DNA of 64,000 nucleotides from Paenibacillus woosongensis (GTDB lineage: Bacteria > Bacillota > Bacilli > Paenibacillales > Paenibacillaceae). The stretch's first letter is position 1. Every line of letters begins with the position of its first letter. Location: the NCBI RefSeq assembly GCF_009725165.1, contig NZ_WNZW01000004.1:215450-279449 (forward strand). The letters are read 5' to 3'. Of this stretch, positions 57,696 to 64,000 are shown piece after piece. The notes beneath the pieces were generated by a model. It saw only the letters and a program-made list of their open reading frames with translations. It was not told the origin of the DNA and did not search any database. The translations under genes and the position numbers were made by a program.

Positions 57696-58766
57696 ATGAG
57701 ATATCTTGGATTGCTGCATACCTATAAAGAGTATTTGCCAATTAACGACAACACACCGCTGCTAACGCTGCATGAAGGCAATACGCCGCTCGTTCGTGCT
57801 GATAATCTGTCCGAGGAGCTGGGGCTCGATCTGTATTTCAAATATGAGGGTCTGAACCCAACGGGTTCATTTAAAGATCGCGGAATGGTCATGGCCGTGG
57901 CTAAGGCGATTGAAGAAGGCAGCAACACGATTATGTGCGCCTCTACGGGGAACACGTCCGCTGCAGCTGCGGCGTATGCGGCGCGTGCAGGGCTGAACTG
58001 CATCGTGTTGATCCCGAACAATAACATCGCTCTCGGTAAACTGGCCCAAGCGATGATTTACGGAGCCAAAGTGATTGCCATCGAAGGAAACTTTGACCGT
58101 GCGCTTGAAATCGTCCGCGATATTACGGCGAAGCATCCGATTACGCTGGTGAACTCGGTGAACCCGTACCGCATTGAAGGACAGAAGACGGCAGCGTTTG
58201 AAGTTTGCGACCAATTGGGCAAAGCGCCGGACGTCCTGGCGATTCCAGTCGGCAATGCGGGGAATATTTCTGCATACTGGAAGGGCTTTAAGGAGTATCA
58301 ACAGCATGGCAAGAGTAATTCACTTCCGCGCATGGTCGGCTTTGAAGCTGAAGGAGCGATGGCTATCGTTAAAGGAGAGCCGATTCTAGAGCCTGAAACT
58401 GTTGCAACCGCAATCCGCATCGGCAACCCGGCAAGCTGGAAGACGGCAGTAGCCGCCGCAGAGGAGTCTGGCGGACAGATCAACTACGTAACCGATGAAG
58501 AAATTTTGACAGCATATAAGACGATTGCGGCGCGTGAAGGCATTTTTGCGGAACCGGCTTCTGCGGCATCTGTTGCCGGTGTGTATAAGCTTCATCGCGA
58601 AGGTTACTTTAAAGGTGGAGAAACCGTTGTTTGCGTCTTGACTGGCCATGGCTTGAAGGATCCTAATATTGCGATCAAGAGCATTGGCAGCGAACCAATT
58701 GTTGTGAAGGATACGGAAGAAGCAGTTATGGCGGCCATCGCGAAGCTGCAAGGAGAGCAGCAATGA
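57696..58766 (+). CDS. thrC: Threonine synthase
   Basis: The 356-residue PLP enzyme converts O-phosphohomoserine to threonine. The Schiff-base lysine is in [10 protein letters not shown] (about 55-64), the phosphate-binding loop of PLP in PVGNAGN, and substrate residues in [26 protein letters not shown] precedes the ATG. The stop overlaps the thrB start (ATGA), so translation is coupled. The short form seen here is the bacterial class II-like type. Confidence 0.97.
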   Translation: MRYLGLLHTYKEYLPINDNTPLLTLHEGNTPLVRADNLSEELGLDLYFKYEGLNPTGSFKDRGMVMAVAKAIEEGSNTIMCASTGNTSAAAAAYAARAGLNCIVLIPNNNIALGKLAQAMIYGAKVIAIEGNFDRALEIVRDITAKHPITLVNSVNPYRIEGQKTAAFEVCDQLGKAPDVLAIPVGNAGNISAYWKGFKEYQQHGKSNSLPRMVGFEAEGAMAIVKGEPILEPETVATAIRIGNPASWKTAVAAAEESGGQINYVTDEEILTAYKTIAAREGIFAEPASAASVAGVYKLHREGYFKGGETVVCVLTGHGLKDPNIAIKSIGSEPIVVKDTEEAVMAAIAKLQGEQQ

Positions 58767-59731
58767 TGCCTGAAGCGGGCGTACGCGTCAAAGTACCTGC
58801 AAGTACGGCAAATCTGGGTCCAGGCTTCGATACGCTTGGCATGGCCCTGTCGCTTTACGCCTGGATTGAAATGAAACAAGCGGAAGCGACGAATATTCAT
58901 TTATACGGCGATCAGATGAAGGGGATTCCAGCCAATAAAAGCAATCTTATTTACGAGGTAGCTCAATCCGTTTTTCGCGAAGCAGGGGTATCTCTTCCCG
59001 AGCTGGAAATTTCCATGTATTCGGATATTCCGCTTACCAGAGGTCTTGGCAGCAGTGCATCGGCGATCGTGGGTGCACTGGTCGCAGCAAATGAGCTTAT
59101 CGGCTCGCCGCTGGATCAAGCCAAGCTGTTCGATATGGCTACGGCGCTTGAGAAGCATCCGGATAATGTCGGCGCTTCCTTGTTTGGGGGATTGATTACG
59201 GCTGTTTGGGACGGAGCCCACGCTGAGTATTTACGGATCGAGCCGCCGGCCGATCTGGAGATTTTGGTGGCGATTCCCGACTTCCAGCTCTCTACATCGA
59301 AAGCGCGCCAGGTACTTCCCGAACAGGTCAGCTTGGGCGACGCCGTATTTAATATTAGCCGGACCTCTCTGTTTACAGCAGCGATGGCTTCCGGCAGGCT
59401 TGACCTGATTCGTGCGTCGATGCAGGATCGGCTGCATCAGCCGTTCCGTGCTTCCTTGGTGCCGGGAATGGAGCGCATATTGAAAGAGGCGACGGAGCAC
59501 GGCGCCCTTGGCGCGGCGCTTAGTGGAGCGGGTCCGACGCTGCTGGCGCTGATGGACCGCCGCGAGAAAAGAAGCGCAGAATTAGAGCGCTTTTTGCATG
59601 AGGTGCTTGGCGAACAGGGAATCCAGGCTCAGACGATTTGGCTGCAACCTTGCACACAAGGCGCTAAGACGCTTACTATAAATACAGGTGAGCAGTTCAT
59701 TGATTCCATAAAAGGGGAAGTCAGAGCATGA
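58763..59731 (+). CDS. thrB: Homoserine kinase
   Basis: The 322-residue GHMP kinase phosphorylates homoserine. The N-terminal motif [16 protein letters not shown] (about 10-25) and the ATP loop [15 protein letters not shown] (about 91-105) are intact, and the C-terminal [17 protein letters not shown] motif is present. AAGGAGAGCAGC precedes tandem ATG codons at 58763 and 58766. Its stop overlaps the pheA ATG. Confidence 0.96.
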   Translation: MMPEAGVRVKVPASTANLGPGFDTLGMALSLYAWIEMKQAEATNIHLYGDQMKGIPANKSNLIYEVAQSVFREAGVSLPELEISMYSDIPLTRGLGSSASAIVGALVAANELIGSPLDQAKLFDMATALEKHPDNVGASLFGGLITAVWDGAHAEYLRIEPPADLEILVAIPDFQLSTSKARQVLPEQVSLGDAVFNISRTSLFTAAMASGRLDLIRASMQDRLHQPFRASLVPGMERILKEATEHGALGAALSGAGPTLLALMDRREKRSAELERFLHEVLGEQGIQAQTIWLQPCTQGAKTLTINTGEQFIDSIKGEVRA

Positions 59732-60627
59732 AAGTAATCGCGTTGCTGCCGGAAGGCTCGGTATCTCATGAGGCTGTTCTTCATTTATTTGGTGAAGAGC
59801 AGGTACAGCTGCATCATTGCAAGCAGATTTCCGACGTGTTTCTGGCGACGGCAAACGGTGTAAGCCAGTACAGCGTTATTCCGATTGAAAATACGATTGA
59901 AGGCTCCGTTAGTTTGCATATGGATTGGCTTGTTCATGAAGTCGACATCCCGATGCAAGTAGAGTGGGTGTACCCTTCCATTCAAAATTTAATCGGCGAC
60001 AGGAAAGAATTCGTATCGGATTCCGATGCGAGTCAGATTGATTATGCAAAAGTGACCAAGGTGCTGTCACATCCGGTGGCTATGGCGCAATGCATGCAGT
60101 TCCTGAAGGCCAACATGCCTCAAGCGGAACTGGAGCATGTCGCAAGTACGTCGGAAGCCGTAAAGCTTGTTAAGGAGCGCCCTGGCGAAGGCTGGACGGC
60201 AATCGGCACCGCGCTTGGCGCCAAGACCCATGGGCTGGATATTTTAGCCGACCGGGTCACGGATCATGACAACAATTACACCCGGTTTGTCCTGATCGGT
60301 CAGGAGCCGCTCCAATTGAAACGGAGTGAGTCTGCCCAGGATAAAACGAGCATTCTGGTCACGCTTCCCGAGGATTTTCCGGGCGCTTTGCACCAAGTGT
60401 TGTCGGCGTTTGCCTGGCGGAAGCTGAACCTGTCTCGCATCGAATCGAGACCTACCAAGAAGCGGCTTGGAAGTTACTATTTTTATATGGATGTCCTCTC
60501 CTCCCTGGACACTGTCCTGCTGAAATCAGCCATCGGAGAGATTGAGGCGTTAGGCTGCCAAGTGCGTATACTTGGTTCCTACCCAAGTTATTCTGTGAAA
60601 AATCAAAAGCTGGAGGTGCGAAAATAA
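59728..60627 (+). CDS. pheA: Prephenate dehydratase
   Basis: The 299-residue enzyme converts prephenate to phenylpyruvate in phenylalanine synthesis. The catalytic Thr is in the TRF motif of NNYTRFVLIG. Other family blocks are IPIENTIEGSVSLH and ALHQVLSAFAWRKLNLSRIESRP in the C-terminal ACT domain (about 208-290), the site of phenylalanine feedback. The ATG overlaps the thrB stop, and the last base of its stop is the first base of ilvE. Confidence 0.95.
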   Translation: MKVIALLPEGSVSHEAVLHLFGEEQVQLHHCKQISDVFLATANGVSQYSVIPIENTIEGSVSLHMDWLVHEVDIPMQVEWVYPSIQNLIGDRKEFVSDSDASQIDYAKVTKVLSHPVAMAQCMQFLKANMPQAELEHVASTSEAVKLVKERPGEGWTAIGTALGAKTHGLDILADRVTDHDNNYTRFVLIGQEPLQLKRSESAQDKTSILVTLPEDFPGALHQVLSAFAWRKLNLSRIESRPTKKRLGSYYFYMDVLSSLDTVLLKSAIGEIEALGCQVRILGSYPSYSVKNQKLEVRK

Positions 60628-61505
60628 TGGCAGAACAATGGATTTATTTAGATGGACAATTCGTAACAAAGGAAAATGCAAAAATCTCCGTATACGATCA
60701 TGGTTTCTTATACGGTGATGGGATATTCGAAGGAATTCGCATCTATAACGGGAATATTTTCAAATGCAAAGAGCACTTGGACCGCTTGTATGATTCCGCA
60801 AAATCGATCATGCTGAACATTCCACTCACGTATCAGGAAATGGAGGACGCATTGGTCGAAACACTGCGTCGTAACGAGCTCCGCGACGGGTACATCCGTC
60901 TGGTTGTGTCACGCGGTGCAGGCAACCTGGGGCTGGATCCGAATCGCTGTCCTAAGGCCTCTGTCATTATCATCGCTGAGCAGCTCGCGATTTATTCAGA
61001 GGAGGCATACAAAACCGGCTTGAAGACGGTGTCCGTATCGACGAAACGCAATATTCCGGACGCGCTGAATCCGAAAATCAAATCGCTGAACTATTTGAAC
61101 AACATCCTGGTAAAAATCCAGTCGAACCTGTCCGGCGCAGGTGAAGCGATTATGCTGAACTCGCAAGGCTACGTGACCGAAGGCTCGGGAGATAATATTT
61201 TTATCGTGAAGAACGGGGTCATTACGACACCGCCATGCTATTTAGGCGCGCTAGAAGGGATTACCCGCCAAGCCATCATTGATATTTGCCATGAGAAGGG
61301 CTATAAGCTGAAGGAAGAGCCGTTTACGCTTCATGATGTTTATGTAGCTGATGAAGTGTTCCTGACAGGAACGGCGGCTGAGGTTATCGCGGTCCGCGAA
61401 GTCGATGGGCGGATTATTGGTGAGGGACATGCCGGCCCGATCACGCTCAAGCTGTTGGAGGAATTCCGCAGCATTGTGGATAAAGACGGCTTAAAAGTTT
61501 GGTAA
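60627..61505 (+). CDS. ilvE: Branched-chain amino acid aminotransferase, class IV
   Basis: The 292-residue PLP enzyme carries out the last step of Leu, Ile and Val synthesis and may also aminate phenylpyruvate, which would fit its place next to pheA. Family motifs are YDHGFLYGDGIFEGIRIYNG near the N-terminus, the Schiff-base lysine in NPKIKSLNYLNN, and EGSGDNIFIV. GCTGGAGGTGCG precedes the ATG. A strong terminator follows, ending this block. A D-amino acid transaminase of the same fold cannot be excluded. Confidence 0.88.
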   Translation: MAEQWIYLDGQFVTKENAKISVYDHGFLYGDGIFEGIRIYNGNIFKCKEHLDRLYDSAKSIMLNIPLTYQEMEDALVETLRRNELRDGYIRLVVSRGAGNLGLDPNRCPKASVIIIAEQLAIYSEEAYKTGLKTVSVSTKRNIPDALNPKIKSLNYLNNILVKIQSNLSGAGEAIMLNSQGYVTEGSGDNIFIVKNGVITTPPCYLGALEGITRQAIIDICHEKGYKLKEEPFTLHDVYVADEVFLTGTAAEVIAVREVDGRIIGEGHAGPITLKLLEEFRSIVDKDGLKVW

Positions 61506-61521
61506 GACTCTAAATTTAAGG

Positions 61522-61561
61522 AACCTATCCTTTTTTCTATAAAGAAGGATAGGTTTTTTTC
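61522..61561 (+). terminator. ilvE terminator
   Basis: A perfect 11-bp stem AACCTATCCTT/AAGGATAGGTT is followed by seven T residues. It closes the hom-thrC-thrB-pheA-ilvE unit. Confidence 0.9.
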
Positions 61562-61662
61562 GTTACATGGATGTCAAAAGCCGGGCTCCTGCATAGGATG
61601 TATTAAATGGGCCCCGGGCGAAGATCACGGTCCGGAGAAGAAACCTAGGAGGTCTTTAGCAC

Positions 61663-63342
61663 GTGAAAATCCATATCGTAAAACAAGGAGATACTTTGTT
61701 TGAGTTATCAAAAAAATATGATGTTCCTCTGCAGAAAATAATCGAGGCCAACCCGCAAATCAGCAATCCAGATGAGCTTAGCATAGGAATGAAGGTTAAG
61801 ATACCTACTTCGGCCGTTCCCGTGGAAGAAGGGATCATCTACAAGCATACTGTGAAGCAAGGGGATTCTCTTTGGAAGTTGTCCAAAGCCTGGGGACTGC
61901 CATTGCAGGCTCTGGTAAATGCCAACCCGCAGTTGAGTGATCCTAATGTACTTAACGTTGGGGATGTGATCAACATTCCCGGTGGAGCAAATCCAGGGGC
62001 GAACAATCCATCCAATAATGCCGCGCCTAATCCGAACCTGGTTAGCCCGATCCAGAAGAAAAATACGGCCCCTATTGAAAATGTGAAACCGGAGAACATC
62101 AAGCCTGAAAACATTAAACCGGAAAATATTAAGCCAGAGAATGTGATGCCGGAGAATATCAAACCGATTACGGAGAATCCTAAGCCAGAGAATATCAAAC
62201 CGATTGTGGAGAATCCGAAGCCGGCTCCTATCGTGAAGCCTGAAAGCATTAAACTGGAGAGCGTCAAAGTTGAGAATATTAAAATCATAGAAAATGTCAT
62301 GCCCGTCGTTCCTCAGCAGATGCCTCAAATGGAGGTAAAGCCAATCAAATACGAGGAGCCTCCTTGCCATCCCATGCCGCATTATCCTGAGTTAGTATCA
62401 CCTTTTCAGTTCCAAGTCGAACAGCCGCCGATGTTAGTGTCTGGTCAGCCCATGCCTTATTCTCCGTGCGGCTGCTCCGGTCATGGCACACATCAGGAGA
62501 ATTTGCACTCTCCTTATCATTTCGAGAATGAACATGTATCTTCTTATTACGATTTTCCGCCAGCATGGCCGAATGAGGCTGCCATGGGAGAATACCCGGG
62601 TCTGTCGAATGCGCCTTATCAGTCGCCTCAATATATGAATCCATGTGCACCTGCACATCCTTATGCCCATGGAAATCTGCCATATCATCATCATTCTCAT
62701 CATCACTCTCATCATCAGCCGCATGTTTATCCCGAAGCAGGGAATGTTATGCCAGAAAGCTATGCGCCCAATGCACCGTTTCCGGGAAGCGACAATTCGC
62801 CTTGGGGGCAGGCCCAGCTCTCATCGAATGTTGCTCCCCTATACGGGGCTAATGTATCGCCCAATGCATCTGTATCACCCGCATCTGTCTTACCCAATTC
62901 ATCAGTCTCACCTAATGTAGCCTATCCATGGTCTGCTCCTTACTATGAGCCGCATCACACCTATTCACCTTGCGGCTGCTCCGGACACTCGACTATCCAA
63001 CCGTACGCGAACGCACCTTTTGCGGTTCAGCCGTACCAAGCGGTAATGCCTAATGTGCCTGTGTCTCCGTTAGGAGGATTCGGTGCTCCTGAGCAAATGC
63101 ACCACGAGGATTGGTATAAAGGCGGAAATAGGGAGGATACAGCGAATATCCAGGCAGCAGACCAGGCCAAAGAAAGAAACAGTACGGATCAAGGTACGGA
63201 TACGCCGGAGCAAGCCCAGAAAGATGCGAATATTTCTGAAGTCAGGAAAGGTAAACCAGAGCGGAGTTCGGAAGCAAAAAACAAGAAGCCGGCGACAAGA
63301 AAAAAACGCAGCCGCAAACGCAATCCTTGGATTAATAATTAG
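61663..63342 (+). CDS. safA: SafA-like spore coat assembly protein with two LysM domains
   Basis: The 559-residue protein has two N-terminal LysM domains (about 3-48 and 61-107, VKQGDTLFELSKKYDVP and VKQGDSLWKLSKAWGLP) for binding spore peptidoglycan. A repetitive KPENI segment (about 140-215) follows, then a Pro/Tyr/His-rich coat-like region with two CGCSGH motifs and the run HHHSHHHSHH. It ends in a very basic tail (TRKKRSRKRNP). There is no signal peptide, as expected for a mother-cell coat protein. The start is GTG 61663 behind TAGGAGGTC. Position downstream of the phe genes fits B. subtilis safA. B. subtilis SafA has one LysM. Confidence 0.88.
   Translation: MKIHIVKQGDTLFELSKKYDVPLQKIIEANPQISNPDELSIGMKVKIPTSAVPVEEGIIYKHTVKQGDSLWKLSKAWGLPLQALVNANPQLSDPNVLNVGDVINIPGGANPGANNPSNNAAPNPNLVSPIQKKNTAPIENVKPENIKPENIKPENIKPENVMPENIKPITENPKPENIKPIVENPKPAPIVKPESIKLESVKVENIKIIENVMPVVPQQMPQMEVKPIKYEEPPCHPMPHYPELVSPFQFQVEQPPMLVSGQPMPYSPCGCSGHGTHQENLHSPYHFENEHVSSYYDFPPAWPNEAAMGEYPGLSNAPYQSPQYMNPCAPAHPYAHGNLPYHHHSHHHSHHQPHVYPEAGNVMPESYAPNAPFPGSDNSPWGQAQLSSNVAPLYGANVSPNASVSPASVLPNSSVSPNVAYPWSAPYYEPHHTYSPCGCSGHSTIQPYANAPFAVQPYQAVMPNVPVSPLGGFGAPEQMHHEDWYKGGNREDTANIQAADQAKERNSTDQGTDTPEQAQKDANISEVRKGKPERSSEAKNKKPATRKKRSRKRNPWINN
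62086..62240 (+). repeat. Degenerate 15-bp tandem repeat coding KPENI in safA
   Basis: The pentapeptide Lys-Pro-Glu-Asn-Ile/Val recurs about seven times between 62086 and 62215, first in direct succession and then spaced by ITENP and IVENP. Synonymous codon changes between units show the array is not recent. Confidence 0.8.
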
Positions 63343-63354
63343 ACAAAAACGCAG

Positions 63355-63385
63355 AGAGGCGCCGAGGCGTCTCTTCCTTTTTTTA
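63355..63385 (+). terminator. safA terminator
   Basis: An 8-bp stem AGAGGCGC/GCGTCTCT (one G-U pair) with loop CGAG is followed by TCC and seven T residues. Confidence 0.85.
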
Positions 63386-63526
63386 CTATGAATAATGATT
63401 GCAAAACTGCTTGCTGAATGATTGGTTTATATGATATATTAAATGTCCCGATAAAAAGATGATAGATTATTCTTTGAGGGCGGGTGGCGAAAACTTAATT
63501 GATTTTATTTTTATCAAAAAAAGTGC

Positions 63527-63555
63527 TTGCCAGCCGATAAAAAATGTGTTATATT
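63527..63555 (+). promoter_or_regulatory. rRNA operon promoter
   Basis: TTGCCA (63527-63532) and TATATT (63550-63555) are 17 bp apart. The 240-nt leader that follows carries the motif GATCTTTGAAAACTGAACAA (63601-63620), typical of Bacillota rrn leaders. Long AT-rich tracts upstream (63480-63525) could act as UP element. Confidence 0.7.
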
Positions 63556-63798
63556 ATTTAAGTCGCTGCTGAAACGATGGCGACACACGAAACAAGGTTG
63601 ATCTTTGAAAACTGAACAACGAGTGAGCGGGTTTCACGGAAGTGAAATCTAAATAATAGAGTCAGATGCAAATCTGATCTCGTCAGTTTTGAAATGAGCA
63701 AGTCAAACACCTTAGCTGAAAGAGAATTTACCATTGGTAAAACTTCCTTTCACCTGGGATGAAAGATCCCATCCATTGGATATGTGATGCTTTCATCC

Positions 63799-64000
63799 TT
63801 TATTGGAGAGTTTGATCCTGGCTCAGGACGAACGCTGGCGGCGTGCCTAATACATGCAAGTCGAGCGGAGTTATTTTGGAAGCTTGCTTCCGAAATAACT
63901 TAGCGGCGGACGGGTGAGTAATACGTAGGCAACCTGCCTGTAAGACTGGGATAACTGCCGGAAACGGTAGCTAATACCGGATAAATCATTTCGCCGCATG
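63799..64000 (+). rRNA. 16S ribosomal RNA, 5' part (runs off the right edge)
   Basis: The 5' end matches the universal start TTTATTGGAGAGTTTGATCC and continues with CTGGCTCAGGACGAACGCTGGCGG. The first variable region (GCGGAGTTATTTTGGAAGC... CTTCCGAAATAACTTAGC) forms the helix 6 hairpin, and GGCGGACGGGTGAGTAATACG follows. The look is that of Paenibacillus. Only the first 200 or so bases are in the window. Confidence 0.98.

Overview
The window is chromosomal DNA from an endospore-forming member of the Bacillota, most likely Paenibacillus or a close relative. The evidence is a Bacillus-like order of sporulation, cell-shape and haem genes, SigA-type promoters, a valS T-box, a TPP riboswitch, and the 5' end of a Paenibacillus-like 16S rRNA at the right edge. 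Nearly all genes lie on the + strand. The exceptions are a partial gene and a tRNA-Arg at the left edge and a thiamine-precursor uptake operon near 37-41 kb.

Layout. 1-0.9 kb: partial membrane protein and tRNA-Arg(UCU) with an odd downstream structured element. 0.9-12.5 kb: proteostasis block (ysoA-like, tig, clpP, clpX, ispG, lonB, lonA, ysxC). 12.7-14 kb: an unrecognised protein and speD. 14.3-23.1 kb: tetrapyrrole block (hemA, precorrin-2 dehydrogenase, hemC, fused cobA-hemD, hemB, hemL) plus a pseudouridine synthase. Hence both haem and sirohaem precursors are made here. A 720-bp cluster of about 88-bp repeats separates hemD from hemB. 23.3-24.7 kb: spoVID. 25.2-30.8 kb: plant-polysaccharide island with a secreted GH6 cellulase and a GH9 cellulase, both ending in CBM3, flanking the wreck of a CBM22-GH10-CBM3 xylanase. 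30.8-36.7 kb: T-box-controlled valS, then folC and murC. 36.8-40.9 kb (minus): ykoFEDC-type ECF transporter under a TPP riboswitch.

41-51 kb: SPOR-domain protein in the spoIIB position, maf, radC, mreBCD, minCD, rodA, spoIVFA and spoIVFB, which together cover cell-wall geometry, division-site placement and sigma-K activation. 51-55.7 kb: RNase G-like protein, L21 leader, rplU, prp, rpmA, spo0B, obg. Prp is the protease that trims the N-terminal extension visible on L27. 55.9-61.5 kb: amino-acid block pheB, hom, thrC, thrB, pheA, ilvE, tightly overlapping. 61.7-63.3 kb: SafA-like LysM spore-coat protein. 63.5-64 kb: rRNA promoter, leader and start of 16S.

Most of the window is core genome, and I see no clear defence or mobile system. 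The most unusual parts are the cellulase island with its dead xylanase, the tRNA-linked element at 0.5 kb, the repeat cluster inside the hem operon, and a few core genes with atypical architecture (membrane-anchored Spo0B, RNase G without a Zn-link). Positions and motifs were read by eye. Family names rest on recognised motifs and gene order, not on database searches.
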